Assembly: GCF_014635885.1 (NCBI RefSeq)
Contig: NZ_BMDR01000001.1
Span: 124,001-188,000 of the forward strand
Source: Acinetobacter vivianii
Lineage (GTDB): Bacteria; Pseudomonadota; Gammaproteobacteria; Pseudomonadales; Moraxellaceae
DNA length: 64,000 nt
Direction of reading: 5' to 3'
Shown piece after piece: positions 24,646 through 34,515 of the stretch; position 1 is the first letter of the stretch; every line of letters begins with the position of its first letter. A program made the translations under genes and the position numbers. The notes under the pieces were generated by a model. It made no database searches, was not told the origin of the DNA, and saw only the letters and a program-made list of their open reading frames with translations.

Positions 24646-26598
24646 ATGAAGATTAAAGTCGTTACAGCGTCATTATTATGTGTTTTACCGTTTTATGTTG
24701 GCGCAGCGGATGTCAATGTAGAAAAGGCAGTGATTGAATCTCATGCGCTCTATCAAAATAAATATAATTTACAAGATGAACAAGAGTTTAAAAATGCAGA
24801 AAGAGGGCTTGTTGCCAAGCCGAGTGGTCAGATCAAAAATGAACAAGGCGATGTGATCTGGGACTTCGATGCCTTTAATTTTATTAGCGGTGCTGCCCCT
24901 GATACGGTAAATCCAAGTTTATGGCGCCAAGCCAAGTTAAATAACAATGCGGGCTTGTTTAAGGTGACAGATGGTGTTTGGCAGATTCGCGGTTTTGATC
25001 TGGCCAATATGACCATTATTCAAGGGAAAACCGGCTGGATTATCGTTGATACTTTAACAGCAAAAGAAACGGCTGAAGCTGCAATCAAGTTTGCTCGACA
25101 ATATCTTGGCGATCAAAAAATTTCGGCAATTATTTTTACCCATAGTCATGTGGATCACTTCGGTGGTGCGCTAGGCGTGATTTCGGCTGAAGAGTTGAAG
25201 CAAAGAAAGATACCGATTGTTGCACCAGAAGGCTTTATGGAAGAGGCCACCAGTGAAAATATCATGGCGGGTCCTGCGATGACGCGCCGTGCCAGCTATA
25301 TGTATGGAACATATTTGCCTAAACGTATCGATGGTCTAGTCGATAATGGTCTGGGGAAGGCGGTCGCTGTCGGACAAATGGGAATTTTAGAGCCGAATAA
25401 ATTGATTACACAGCCAGAACAGAAGCTCAAGATCGATGGTCTGGATTTCGTTTTTTATAATGTACCCAGCTCAGAAGCACCGTCAGAACTGACATTCTCC
25501 ATTCCTTCGCTGAAACTCTACAATGGCGCGGAGATTCTGTCGCATACGTTGCATAACCTTTATACCTTGAGAGGGGCAAAAGTCCGCGATACCTTAAAAT
25601 GGGTGGGTTATTTAAATCAGGCGCTAGAACAAACCAAAAATTCGGAAGTCTTTGTTGCCCAGCATCACTGGCCAGTTTGGGGCAATGCCAATATTCAGGA
25701 CTTTATTAAAACGCAAAGAGATGTTTATAAGTTTATCCATGATCAGACGGTTCGTTATATGAACTCAGGGCTAAATGGTGCGGAAATCGCTGAAAAAATT
25801 AAACTGCCACCAGAGCTGGATCAGAAATTATATGTACATGGTTATTACGGGACCTTAAAGCACAACGCCAAAGCGGTATATCAATACTATATGGGCTGGT
25901 TTGATGCGAATCCTTCCAATCTTGATCCATTGCCCCCTAGAGATGCGGCAAAGAAATATATTGAGCTTGCTGGAGGAGAGGCTAACGCACTAAAAAATGC
26001 CCAGAAAGCTTATAACCAAGCGGAGTATCGATGGGCAGCAGAAGTATTAAAACATCTGGTCTTTAATAACCCTGACAATGCTCAGGCAAGACAGCTACTC
26101 GCCAAAACATACCGTCAACTTGGATACACTGCGGAAGCGTCAACCTGGCGTAATTTCTATTTAATGGGTGCGCAAGAACTGCAAGGCCAGCCTACAGTAA
26201 AAAATACCTCGAGTCGTTTAGGTTTACTGATTCATACACCAACCGAAAGATTTCTGGAGGCTATGGCCACCAATCTGGATGTTGAAAATTTAAAAAATGA
26301 AAATCAGTGCCTGAATCTGGTCTTAACTGATCGCAATGAAAACTTTGCATTGCGGATCGAGAATTCAGTCATGCTATTTGAAAAAATAGAGCGTAATCGT
26401 TTACCAGCCGACTGTCCGACATTAAGCCTTACCAAGCTTTCGTATTTGAGACTGATCAGTGGTGAAACCAATCCTGCCAAACTGCTGCAATCTAAAGACA
26501 GCGAGATAAAAGGCAATCCGATGAAAGTTGGACAATTCTTTGCGCTATTTAAAAAGCCAACGCCTAATTTTCCAATTTTGACTCGACCAGACTATTAA
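24646..26598 (+). CDS. Exported SdsA-like class III alkylsulfatase
   Basis: This 650-residue protein has a signal peptide (cut near GAA-DVN) and a metallo-beta-lactamase-fold catalytic domain. THSHVDH (165-171) supplies His166, His168, Asp170 and His171, and AQHHW (338-342) adds histidines. SSEAPSE (275-281) supplies the second-site acid. A helical dimerisation region and a C-terminal SCP2-like domain (about 520-650) complete the SdsA1 architecture. Such enzymes hydrolyse primary alkyl sulfates such as SDS to alcohol and sulfate. AAGGAAG precedes the ATG. A periplasmic location fits release of the alcohol outside the inner membrane. Confidence 0.92.
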   Translation: MKIKVVTASLLCVLPFYVGAADVNVEKAVIESHALYQNKYNLQDEQEFKNAERGLVAKPSGQIKNEQGDVIWDFDAFNFISGAAPDTVNPSLWRQAKLNNNAGLFKVTDGVWQIRGFDLANMTIIQGKTGWIIVDTLTAKETAEAAIKFARQYLGDQKISAIIFTHSHVDHFGGALGVISAEELKQRKIPIVAPEGFMEEATSENIMAGPAMTRRASYMYGTYLPKRIDGLVDNGLGKAVAVGQMGILEPNKLITQPEQKLKIDGLDFVFYNVPSSEAPSELTFSIPSLKLYNGAEILSHTLHNLYTLRGAKVRDTLKWVGYLNQALEQTKNSEVFVAQHHWPVWGNANIQDFIKTQRDVYKFIHDQTVRYMNSGLNGAEIAEKIKLPPELDQKLYVHGYYGTLKHNAKAVYQYYMGWFDANPSNLDPLPPRDAAKKYIELAGGEANALKNAQKAYNQAEYRWAAEVLKHLVFNNPDNAQARQLLAKTYRQLGYTAEASTWRNFYLMGAQELQGQPTVKNTSSRLGLLIHTPTERFLEAMATNLDVENLKNENQCLNLVLTDRNENFALRIENSVMLFEKIERNRLPADCPTLSLTKLSYLRLISGETNPAKLLQSKDSEIKGNPMKVGQFFALFKKPTPNFPILTRPDY

Positions 26599-26617
26599 TT
26601 AATATTTTAAGAAAATC

Positions 26618-26651
26618 GAAGGGAGTAGAGCAATAAAAAAGCTCCCTTTCA
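26618..26651 (+). promoter_or_regulatory. Intergenic hairpin between sulfatase and porin genes
   Basis: GAAGGGAG pairs with CTCCCTTTC across a 16-base loop, in the 72-base gap between the genes. It lacks a T-run long enough for strong termination and may modulate expression of the downstream gene. Confidence 0.4.
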
Positions 26652-26670
26652 TTCTACAAGGAAATGTAAA

Positions 26671-28041
26671 ATGAATCATAAAATCAATTGTTTACTATTA
26701 GCGGTTTTTTCAACACAATTAAATGCCGCTGCTTTTGATCGAAATGGACAATCCATTTCAGCCTTTTTACAGCCAGGAAATTATTTTGAAGCAGGTTTAT
26801 CCGTCATGGATAGCTCCCTACAAGGACAAGAAGCGGGTATCAATGCTTCGCGTCAATCGATCTCTGATATTGCAAATTCAAGTTATTGGCCCTCAGCCGC
26901 ATTAAAACTACAACTCGCGCCAAAGTTTTCTTTTGGTTTTATTTATGATGAACCTTTTGGGTCAGATACGGAGTATTCAGGCAATAATAGCTTTGTCGCC
27001 ACCTCAAATGATATTGTTTTATTGCCAGGAATGACGACCACGAGAATTGCCCAAGCGACCTCCAATAACGCGCCAACAGGAAATACCAAATCCAGCTTTG
27101 ATATCCAGAATTTAAGTTTTATTTTTGGTTATCAGCCCAATAAAAACTGGAATTTTTATCTAGGCCCGACCTATGAAAACTTTAAGAGTCAGGTTGAACT
27201 TAGAGGTGCGGTGTTCAGTCTCTATAATGGCTATGATTTTCACAGTAAAGCCGTAGGTGACTGGGGCTGGTTGGCTGGTTTTGCCTATCAGATTCCAGAA
27301 AAAGGTTTGAAAGCCTCATTAACCTATCGTTCTGAAATAGAACATAAAGTCAATGCAACTGAAAATGCGCCGTTGATTGATATGTTAAGTACTCAGCAAG
27401 GACGTGATCTGGTCGACCAGCATTTAAGTTATATGGTTTCGATTGGGAAAATGACCGAGCAGAATAAAGCAGCACTCAACCATATTGTGGCTGAACTGCC
27501 GAATGCAAATAGCTCTGGAACCACCAAGTTCAAGACACCGGATTCCGTTAAACTTGAGTTCCAAACTGGCTTGCGCCCAGGAACATTGTTATTTGGTAAT
27601 GTACGCTGGGTGAACTGGAGTGACTTTTCTTTTCAGCCTTATCGTTTTGGCGAAATTTCCAAGATTGTGGGTAGTTTGTCTACGCCAAGTCGACCAGATG
27701 GTTTTAATTTAGTTCGTTATTATGATGATCAATGGTCAGCAAATCTTGGGCTAGGACAAAAACTTTCTCAGAAATGGTTTGCTTCGATGTCGGTTGGGTG
27801 GGATTCAGGGGCTGGGGAGAAAGTGTCAAGTGGTGGGCCTGTGAAAGGCTACTATAATGTTGGGATTGGTGCACAATATAGTCCCACAGCTCAAACTTTT
27901 ATTTCAGGTGGCGTGAAATATTTCTGGCTGGGTGATGCAAAAGCGCAACTGGGTGCACAGGCTGGCAGTGATTATTACGTGGCTGAGTTTAGTCAAAATC
28001 ACTCCATCGGTTATGGGCTTAAACTGGGTTATAAATTTTAA
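26671..28041 (+). CDS. FadL/OmpP1-family outer membrane transport protein
   Basis: This 456-residue protein has a signal peptide ending near LNA-AAFDRNG, then a beta-barrel with alternating aromatic strands and a C-terminal GLKLGYKF ending in phenylalanine, as expected for an outer-membrane protein. The overall pattern matches FadL, the hydrophobic-substrate transporter. It follows the alkylsulfatase by 72 bases on the same strand, so import of long-chain alkyl sulfates or the released alcohol is likely. A large perfect hairpin ends the unit. Substrate is inferred. Confidence 0.85.
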   Translation: MNHKINCLLLAVFSTQLNAAAFDRNGQSISAFLQPGNYFEAGLSVMDSSLQGQEAGINASRQSISDIANSSYWPSAALKLQLAPKFSFGFIYDEPFGSDTEYSGNNSFVATSNDIVLLPGMTTTRIAQATSNNAPTGNTKSSFDIQNLSFIFGYQPNKNWNFYLGPTYENFKSQVELRGAVFSLYNGYDFHSKAVGDWGWLAGFAYQIPEKGLKASLTYRSEIEHKVNATENAPLIDMLSTQQGRDLVDQHLSYMVSIGKMTEQNKAALNHIVAELPNANSSGTTKFKTPDSVKLEFQTGLRPGTLLFGNVRWVNWSDFSFQPYRFGEISKIVGSLSTPSRPDGFNLVRYYDDQWSANLGLGQKLSQKWFASMSVGWDSGAGEKVSSGGPVKGYYNVGIGAQYSPTAQTFISGGVKYFWLGDAKAQLGAQAGSDYYVAEFSQNHSIGYGLKLGYKF

Positions 28042-28102
28042 AGCTTAAACATAGAGATGTTTTAATCGTCGTTTGGTTTTGAACCGATTGACTCATCTCT
28101 TT

Positions 28103-28156
28103 CATTTGATCTCGTATGGTTTTAACTTGAACGAGATCAAATGGTTTGTTTTTTTG
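28103..28156 (+). terminator. Rho-independent terminator after FadL-like gene
   Basis: CATTTGATCTCGT pairs perfectly with ACGAGATCAAATG across a 15-base loop, followed by GTTTGTTTTTTT. Confidence 0.88.
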
Positions 28157-28273
28157 GCAAACAATTTATTTATGTCATTAATCTGCAATATATTTTTAAG
28201 AAAATAGGAGATTGAAAAATCCGTTTCTAGTTGCTTTATCGCAAAGTAATTTATATATAAAAAAGAGTAATCA

Positions 28274-30349
28274 ATGACCTCACTGCATGCACTCAAAAAT
28301 GCTCAAGAACATAGTTTAGAAACATATCTAAATCGAGAGTTGTCGCTATTAGAGTTTCATAAACGTGTGCTTGCACAGGCAAAAGATGTTGAACATCCGC
28401 TACTGGAACGACTTAATTTTTTAATTATTTTCTCTCGAAATTTAGATGAGTTTTTTGAAATCCGCGTTGCCAGTCTACTGCAACAAATCAATATGTCGAC
28501 TCAGGCCACAGGGCCAGATGGAATGCCGCTTGCAGAGGTGTTGCAGCAAATTTCTAAAGTGGTTCATGAGGCGGTAGAAGAGCAATATAAGATCCTGAAT
28601 TATACCATTTTGCCTCAGCTACAAGGTCATGGCGTACATTACATACAACATACCGATATTCTGGAAAAGCATAAGGCTTGGATCAAAGATTATTTCTACA
28701 GTGAAGTACAGCCTGTAGTCACACCGATCAGTCTGGACCCGGCTCATCCATTTCCACGATTAGCCAATAAAAGTCTGAACTTTATTGTTACCTTGGAAGG
28801 CAAGGATGCATTTGGCCGTGAAATTGATTTAGCGATTGTACCCGCACCAAGATCTTTACCTCGACTGGTAAAATTACCTCATCATGTTTCGGGTAGCGCA
28901 GAACACTATATTTTACTGTCGGCGATTATTCAGGAACATATCTCTGACTTGTTCCCTGGCATGAAGGCAACAGGTTGTTATCAATTCCGTGTCACCCGAA
29001 ATGCCGATTTAACAGTATCAGAAGATGTCGAAGATTTAGCGGTGGCATTAAAAGGTGAGCTGTCTGCAAGACGTTTTGGGCGTGCCGTCAGACTTGAAGT
29101 CAATAAAAACTGTCCAGATCATATTGCTGATTATTTATTGGAACAATTTGAACTCGAAAAAGAACATTTATATTTTGTTGATGGTCCTGTCAATCTGGCG
29201 CGTTTTATCTCAAATTTCGATTTACCTGAATTACGCTTTAAGCCTTATCTACAAAAAATTCCTAAAGCACTTTATAGCAAGAAGCCAATCTTTGATGTGC
29301 TCAAGGCAGGCGATGTACTGTTACACCATCCATTTGACAGTTTTGCTCCTGTGATCAAGCTTTTGCGAGATGCTGCTTATGATCCGAATGTGCTAGCGAT
29401 TAAGCAAACGCTTTACCGAAGTGGAGCGGATTCTGAGATTGTGAAAATCCTTGCGGAAGCTGCAAGAAATGGCAAAGAAGTCACAGCTGTCATTGAGCTG
29501 AGAGCGCGATTTGATGAAGAATCAAATATTGAAGTGGCGAATGTATTGCAAGAGGCGGGTGCGGTTGTTGTTTATGGCATCGTTGGTTATAAAACACATG
29601 CAAAAATGATTCTGGTGGTGCGTCGCGAGCAAGACAAGATTAAACGTTATGTACATTTGGGTACGGGAAATTATCACGCAACCAATGCAAAAATTTATAC
29701 AGATTATGGGCTACTCACGGGTGACGATGACATTTGCGAAGATGTCCATAAGGTCTTTCAGGAATTGACGGGCATGGGGAAAATGGCCAAGTTAAAGAAG
29801 CTTTTCCATGCACCTTTTACCTTACATGCACAACTGATTGATCTGATTCAGCAAGAAATCGAAAACAGCAAAGCGGGTAAAAAAGCGCATATCATGATTA
29901 AGGTCAATGCATTGACTGAAGCACAATTGATTCATGCACTTTATAAAGCATCACAGGCGGGAGTGCAGGTTGATCTGATCATTCGTTCCATCTGCTGTCT
30001 AAGACCGCAAGTGAAAGGGCTTTCGGAGAATATCCGTGTTCGATCGATCGTGGGGCGCTATTTAGAACATACTCGTGTTTACTATTTCTATAATGATGGT
30101 GATGCTAAGCTGTATTGCGCCAGTGCGGACTGGATGGGACGTAATCTGTTTTCCCGCATCGAAACCTGCTTCCCGATTGAAGACAAGAAACTCAAGAAAT
30201 TGATTATCGAAGATGGCTTGAATAATTATCTCAAGGACAACCGCCGTGCCTGGGAGCTTCAAGCAGATGGGATCTGGACGCAATGTCAGCCTAAACCAAA
30301 TCAGGCTGTGCATATCGCTCAGCGTTACCTGATGGATAGAGAATTTTAA
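28274..30349 (+). CDS. ppk: Polyphosphate kinase 1
   Basis: This 691-residue enzyme makes inorganic polyphosphate from ATP reversibly. It has the four-domain PPK1 layout: an N-terminal helical domain ([13 protein letters not shown]), a head domain, and two phospholipase-D-like C-terminal domains. Catalytic His442 lies in YKTHAKM, with a second His in [10 protein letters not shown] near 598. Other visible motifs are [14 protein letters not shown] ([10 protein letters not shown]) and ADWMGRNL. The gene has no strong ribosome-binding site (AAGAG at about -10) and no close partner such as ppx. Polyphosphate supports stress survival, consistent with its position near the stress island. Confidence 0.97.
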   Translation: MTSLHALKNAQEHSLETYLNRELSLLEFHKRVLAQAKDVEHPLLERLNFLIIFSRNLDEFFEIRVASLLQQINMSTQATGPDGMPLAEVLQQISKVVHEAVEEQYKILNYTILPQLQGHGVHYIQHTDILEKHKAWIKDYFYSEVQPVVTPISLDPAHPFPRLANKSLNFIVTLEGKDAFGREIDLAIVPAPRSLPRLVKLPHHVSGSAEHYILLSAIIQEHISDLFPGMKATGCYQFRVTRNADLTVSEDVEDLAVALKGELSARRFGRAVRLEVNKNCPDHIADYLLEQFELEKEHLYFVDGPVNLARFISNFDLPELRFKPYLQKIPKALYSKKPIFDVLKAGDVLLHHPFDSFAPVIKLLRDAAYDPNVLAIKQTLYRSGADSEIVKILAEAARNGKEVTAVIELRARFDEESNIEVANVLQEAGAVVVYGIVGYKTHAKMILVVRREQDKIKRYVHLGTGNYHATNAKIYTDYGLLTGDDDICEDVHKVFQELTGMGKMAKLKKLFHAPFTLHAQLIDLIQQEIENSKAGKKAHIMIKVNALTEAQLIHALYKASQAGVQVDLIIRSICCLRPQVKGLSENIRVRSIVGRYLEHTRVYYFYNDGDAKLYCASADWMGRNLFSRIETCFPIEDKKLKKLIIEDGLNNYLKDNRRAWELQADGIWTQCQPKPNQAVHIAQRYLMDREF

Positions 30350-30479
30350 TCAAATTCTATTGGTCATTGAACTGTCATAACATCAGATTATTCTAATTCT
30401 ATAAGAACAAGAAACAGTTGGTTAGAGCATAAAAATAATAATTTTGATGTTTTCTGACACAACATTCTGATGGCTTCTG

Positions 30480-30505
30480 AACCCACTTCGGTGGGTTTTT
30501 ATTTC
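30480..30505 (+). terminator. Rho-independent terminator downstream of ppk
   Basis: AACCCAC and GTGGGTT pair around TTCG, followed by TTTTATTT. It lies 131 bases after the ppk stop, just before the next small gene. Confidence 0.85.
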
Positions 30506-30526
30506 ATAAGGGGTAAAATGTAAAGT

Positions 30527-30772
30527 ATGGTTGAGCAAGACAACACAACAAGCTTAAATAGAAGACGAAATACGCGTCAAAGTTATCAACTCTTTGTCGC
30601 GTATAAAAAGTTTCTGCAAGAAAAGAAGCGGCAGAATGATGAAAATAGTCGCTTAATTTTTATTGTCAATTATCTGGAAAAAATCAATTTTGAATTATAT
30701 GGCATGGATGGCAAAGAACAGCTGATTGCTGAACTGGAAAAATATTATAATGAAAATGAAATTCTGATTTAA
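30527..30772 (+). CDS. Small hydrophilic hypothetical protein
   Basis: This 81-residue protein is charged, mostly helical and without signal peptide. It begins MVEQDNTTSLNRRRNTRQSYQLF and ends EKYYNENEILI. The nearest purine-rich site (AAGGGG) is about 14 bases upstream of ATG, so the start is uncertain. The terminator at 30480-30505 lies just upstream, leaving little room for its own promoter, so weak read-through from ppk is possible. No domain is recognised. Confidence 0.55.
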   Translation: MVEQDNTTSLNRRRNTRQSYQLFVAYKKFLQEKKRQNDENSRLIFIVNYLEKINFELYGMDGKEQLIAELEKYYNENEILI

Positions 30773-30818
30773 ACGTATAAATTGCAGACTTAATGATCTG
30801 TATTTTTTGGCTAGAACA

Positions 30819-31052
30819 TCATTCTAGCTCAAGTTGATAATCATCTTTAGTGACCTTAATTTTTATCTTTTTATACCTTCTTTTATTTGGATTTAATGCT
30901 GAATCTGTCACTTCTGTGGCAAAGTTCGAGTTGCCCATAAGATGATAATAGGCTTTATAACCGATTAAAATTTTTTGTGGTCTAGCACCATGTTCATGGC
31001 TATAAGAATCAATAAGTTGGGTCAGTTTTTCGAAGGTTGATATCTCGTTCAT
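30819..31052 (-). CDS. Small hypothetical protein
   Basis: This 77-residue protein starts MNEISTFEKLTQLID with a helix, continues with GARPQKILIGYKAYYHL, and ends in a basic strand-rich part (RRYKKIKIKVTKDDYQLELE). Codon use looks like coding sequence, but no good ribosome-binding site is visible. It is convergent with the 81-residue gene and divergent from the SurE-like gene. I recognise no family with certainty. Confidence 0.5.
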   Translation of the reverse strand: MNEISTFEKLTQLIDSYSHEHGARPQKILIGYKAYYHLMGNSNFATEVTDSALNPNKRRYKKIKIKVTKDDYQLELE

Positions 31053-31237
31053 AGTTCAATTATCGCTGTGGTCTTTATTAATTATTTATTTAAATTAATC
31101 GAACTTTGTTAAGAATTTAAGACAGCGAATAGAATCTGAATCAGGTGGTTTGCTAAAGCCTCTACGCGAATACGTCATAAATTTTTCATATTTCAACACT
31201 ATTGTTTCTGGCGAATATTTTGAATAGTGATAGGACG

Positions 31238-32203
31238 ATGAAAAAGAGTTTTTGGGGTGGATTAATTTTAGCTGCATGTTCGACGCAGACTTTTGCTTTA
31301 AATATTTTAATTGTCAATGATGATGGCTTAACCAGTAATGTCAAAGCGCTTTATGATGAGTTAAAGGCCAATGGTCATAGTGTCGCTGTATCTGTGCCAT
31401 GTTCACCACAAAGCGGACGTGGTGGGGCGATTGTGATGTACAGCGCTAGCGTAATTTCGGCGGATAATGATAAGCAGATTGCGGCTGAAAATGGTTGCCA
31501 TAATGGGGCGGCAGCGATTGGTGCACCAGCAGCAGGTTCTTTTACCAAAGCAGGTTATACCAATGGGGACTGGAGTTATGTACATGGCACACCTGTCATG
31601 GCAACTGCTTATGGTCTGGATGTAATTGCCAATAAGCGCTGGGGCAAAGCACCTGATCTTGTCCTGTCAGGGCCAAATGAAGGACAGAATGTTGGTCGGG
31701 TTGTGGTTCATTCGGGCACGATTGGTAATGTACAGTTTTCGGCAGCGCGGGGAATTCCTTCCATTGCCCTAAGTGCAGATCCAAATACGGTGGATGATAA
31801 GACTTTAAATAATGCCAATTCCGTGATTGTGGCAAAACAGACAGTCGTATTATTGAAAGAGCTGCAAAATAAAGCCGGTCAGGGTGCTTTGTTACCTAAA
31901 GGCATTACCTTGAATGTCAACTTTCCAAAGAACTTAAGCACCAGCACGCCGTTCGCGTTCTCGAAAATTGGTAGCTATGACTTGTATAACTTTAATTTTA
32001 AAGTCAGCAAAGATGATAAAGGTGGCAATCAATACGGTTTAGGTTTTGGCATTAATTCCAATGCACCAACAGCAGCACAAGCAACAGATGAAAGTGCTGT
32101 TGTACAAAGCAAGATTGCAGTGACTGCAATGCAAGTGGCCTATGACCATCGTCCTGCAGCGCAAGAATGGCTAAAGATCCGTCTTAAAAACCTGTTCAAG
32201 TAA
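31238..32203 (+). CDS. Exported SurE-like 5'/3'-nucleotidase or acid phosphatase
   Basis: This 321-residue protein has a signal peptide (MKKSFWGGLILAACSTQTFA) followed by a SurE fold. VNDDG, PCSPQSGRGG, HGTPV and SGPNEGQNVG carry the metal- and phosphate-binding residues of the family. Ordinary SurE is cytoplasmic and about 250 residues; this version is exported. I chose ATG 31238 because AGGA lies upstream and the signal peptide begins there; the earlier frame adds unlikely residues. The lipoprotein gene 12 bases downstream is probably cotranscribed. Confidence 0.85.
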   Translation: MKKSFWGGLILAACSTQTFALNILIVNDDGLTSNVKALYDELKANGHSVAVSVPCSPQSGRGGAIVMYSASVISADNDKQIAAENGCHNGAAAIGAPAAGSFTKAGYTNGDWSYVHGTPVMATAYGLDVIANKRWGKAPDLVLSGPNEGQNVGRVVVHSGTIGNVQFSAARGIPSIALSADPNTVDDKTLNNANSVIVAKQTVVLLKELQNKAGQGALLPKGITLNVNFPKNLSTSTPFAFSKIGSYDLYNFNFKVSKDDKGGNQYGLGFGINSNAPTAAQATDESAVVQSKIAVTAMQVAYDHRPAAQEWLKIRLKNLFK

Positions 32204-32214
32204 GGGGAAGGCCA

Positions 32215-32859
32215 ATGCAACGTTGTTTATGGGTATTACTTCTTGGTTTAACCTTGAGCGCTTGTCATGATGACAATAATGATCGACAAGAACAGCCAGC
32301 CGAGAAGTCAGAGCCAGTTCCTGCATTAGCAGTGGGTACTTATTCGGTTAGTATCGAAACCGATCAGGAATTACCTACAGTAGGTAAATACTATTCAGGT
32401 ACGGATGGCACCAAGCTGGTGGTTTTAAATGATGAGCAAGATCGCGCTCAGATTGTGATGCATTATGATGTAGCAACTAAAACATGGCACAGCAATCAAA
32501 GCGATAAAAATCTCAAGCTTGAATTTGCCCATTATGAAAAAATTGCTGATCAAAAGCTAAGTTTGAATGAGCTGGTGGGAAGCTATACCTTATCTTTGGC
32601 TGACGGCAGTTCGATTCCTGTTGAGGTAAAAGCTCAAGGACAAATGATTTCACTTGATCAAAACTGTAGCTTCACAGCAAAAATCAGTGAGAGTTCATTG
32701 GCAAATACTGCAAGTTATCAATTCACTGAAAATAAATGTGCAGCCTTAAAAAATAATGAAAAAGGTTATGTCGTAGTCGATCAGGATCTGGAGCCTGCTG
32801 CTTTTAAATTGTTATCGGATACGGTTGATTCCAAAGATCTTTGGGCATTTCCATCTTAA
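32215..32859 (+). CDS. Hypothetical lipoprotein cotranscribed with SurE-like gene
   Basis: This 214-residue protein has a signal peptide and lipobox LTLSAC-HDD. The mature part has a DNNDRQEQ linker and beta-rich sequence with two cysteines (DQNCSF, ENKCAAL) that might form a disulfide. AAGGGGAAGG precedes the ATG. The 12-base gap from the SurE-like gene suggests an operon and possibly a shared extracytoplasmic function. No domain is recognised. Confidence 0.75.
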   Translation: MQRCLWVLLLGLTLSACHDDNNDRQEQPAEKSEPVPALAVGTYSVSIETDQELPTVGKYYSGTDGTKLVVLNDEQDRAQIVMHYDVATKTWHSNQSDKNLKLEFAHYEKIADQKLSLNELVGSYTLSLADGSSIPVEVKAQGQMISLDQNCSFTAKISESSLANTASYQFTENKCAALKNNEKGYVVVDQDLEPAAFKLLSDTVDSKDLWAFPS

Positions 32860-32865
32860 AATAAG

Positions 32866-32898
32866 CGCATCCCGATAATATCTTGTCGGGATGCTTCT
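32866..32898 (+). terminator. Rho-independent terminator after lipoprotein gene
   Basis: GCATCCCGA pairs with TCGGGATGC across a ten-base loop, followed by TTCTCATCTT. Confidence 0.75.
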
Positions 32899-32899
32899 C

Positions 32900-33392
32900 A
32901 TCTTCTATCTCCCTCATCTCGCTACCTCCTTTGTTTTGCTTCAAAATAATATTCTGCTTCTAAGGTGCTGACTTTTTGATCTTGAGACCAATGTCTGATT
33001 TAGTTGGAGGCATTTTTCTTTTTAAATTCTGTCTCCTAGCAGCTACTGCTTCGAATTGAGTTAAAACACGTTATATATGACAAGAAAAAACCAATAAAAT
33101 TACACATAACATAATTTAATTATGTATTGCATAAATTTAATCTTTCTTGTAGCATGAATTTATGGTTGAGGGCCTATGCAAAGAAAGTTCATACTTTATG
33201 GTTGCATTGGCTTACTTATGGAAGGAAAGGTTTCAACACGGATGCTTTTAACATACTTATAAAAACACCTGTGACCTTTTCTAAAAGTAATGCGTATAAG
33301 TGCTGATTTGTTGAGTGAGCTGAGATGAGCCAAAACAAAATACGGTACTTTGCATTAACAACGGATGAATTTATCTAAATAAGGGAAACTAG
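32900..33392 (+). other. Long upstream region of hpd
   Basis: About 490 bases precede hpd. They hold the palindrome-like TTATGTATTGCATAA at 33120-33134, which recurs between fahA and the permease. No open reading frame is convincing and no RNA gene is recognised. Confidence 0.5.
33120..33134. promoter_or_regulatory. Candidate IclR-type operator upstream of hpd
   Basis: TTATGTATTGCATAA has TTATG / CATAA arms around a five-base centre. The complement of the same sequence, with one change (TTACGCAATACATAA), lies at 38235-38249 upstream of fahA and the permease. Its sharing between two divisions of one pathway suggests a common regulator, probably the adjacent IclR protein. Confidence 0.45.
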
Positions 33393-34448
33393 ATGGACAT
33401 TTTAGATAACCCATTAGAACTATGTGGTTTTGCTTTTATTGAATTTGTTTCGACGGAAAATGGATTAGACCAAATCTTTGAAACAATTGGCTTTACCAAG
33501 GTGGCGAAGCATAAATCTAAAAAAGTTTATTTATGGCGTCAGGGTAATATCAATATCATTTTGAATTACCAGCCAGAATCTTATGCTTCATTCTTCTTTA
33601 AAGAACATGGCCCGTCAGCATGTGCAATGGGCTTTAGAACCCGTGATGCAGCGAAGGCATTTAAAAATGCAATCGAACTGGGCGCAGAGCCGATGTACTC
33701 GCAAGCTGGCCCAATGGAATTGAATATTCCTGCGATTAAAGGAATTGGTGGGATGCCAATTTTCCTCGTAGATCGTGATATTTATGAAAATGACTTTGTT
33801 TTCTTTGATGATGTCGAGCGTAATCCAAAAGGTGCGGGCTTAAACGAAATCGACCATTTAACCCATAACGTTTATAAAGGACGTATGGAATATTGGGCGA
33901 ACTTCTATGAAAAAATCTTTAATTTCCAGGAAATCCGTTACTTCGACATTAAAGGTGAATACACAGGTTTGACTTCGAAAGCGTTGACTGCACCCGATGG
34001 CATGATTCGTATTCCATTAAATGAAGATTCAGACAAGGGCAATGGTCAAATTGCCGAGTTTTTGGCGGACTTTAATGGTGAAGGCATTCAGCATATTGCC
34101 TTTATTACCGATGATTTGCTTTCAACATGGGATAAGTTAAAAGGTATGGGTATGCAGTTTATGACCGCGCCACCTGAAACTTATTATGAAATGTTGAAAG
34201 ATCGTTTACCAGATCATGGCGAGCCAACTGAAGAACTGCAAAAACGCGGTATCTTACTGGATGGAAATACCAAAGATGGTCAGAAAAAACTGTTATTACA
34301 GATTTTCTCTCAAAACATGCTTGGGCCAGTTTTCTTTGAATTTATTCAACGTAAAGATGATGATGGTTTTGGTGAAGGCAACTTTAAGGCGCTATTTGAA
34401 TCGATCGAACGTGACCAGATTCGCCGTGGTGTGTTAGAAGCAAAATAA
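33393..34448 (+). CDS. hpd: 4-hydroxyphenylpyruvate dioxygenase
   Basis: This 351-residue Fe(II) enzyme converts 4-hydroxyphenylpyruvate to homogentisate, the second step of tyrosine breakdown. Iron ligands are His155 (EIDHLTHNV), His234 ([11 protein letters not shown]) and Glu316 ([10 protein letters not shown]) of the two-domain VOC fold, and the [17 protein letters not shown]-terminal signature is present. AAGGGAAA lies upstream of the ATG. It is convergent with the iclR gene and shares a pathway with fahA and maiA on the other strand. Confidence 0.97.
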   Translation: MDILDNPLELCGFAFIEFVSTENGLDQIFETIGFTKVAKHKSKKVYLWRQGNINIILNYQPESYASFFFKEHGPSACAMGFRTRDAAKAFKNAIELGAEPMYSQAGPMELNIPAIKGIGGMPIFLVDRDIYENDFVFFDDVERNPKGAGLNEIDHLTHNVYKGRMEYWANFYEKIFNFQEIRYFDIKGEYTGLTSKALTAPDGMIRIPLNEDSDKGNGQIAEFLADFNGEGIQHIAFITDDLLSTWDKLKGMGMQFMTAPPETYYEMLKDRLPDHGEPTEELQKRGILLDGNTKDGQKKLLLQIFSQNMLGPVFFEFIQRKDDDGFGEGNFKALFESIERDQIRRGVLEAK

Positions 34449-34467
34449 GCTAAAACTGAAAGAAACG

Positions 34468-34502
34468 AAAAAGCCAAGAAGTTTATTTCTTGGCTTTTTT
34501 AT
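34468..34502. terminator. Bidirectional terminator between hpd and iclR-type gene
   Basis: AAAAGCCAAGAA pairs with TTCTTGGCTTTT, with a T-run on one strand and an A-run on the other. Confidence 0.87.
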
Positions 34503-34515
34503 GGATGAATAAAAA

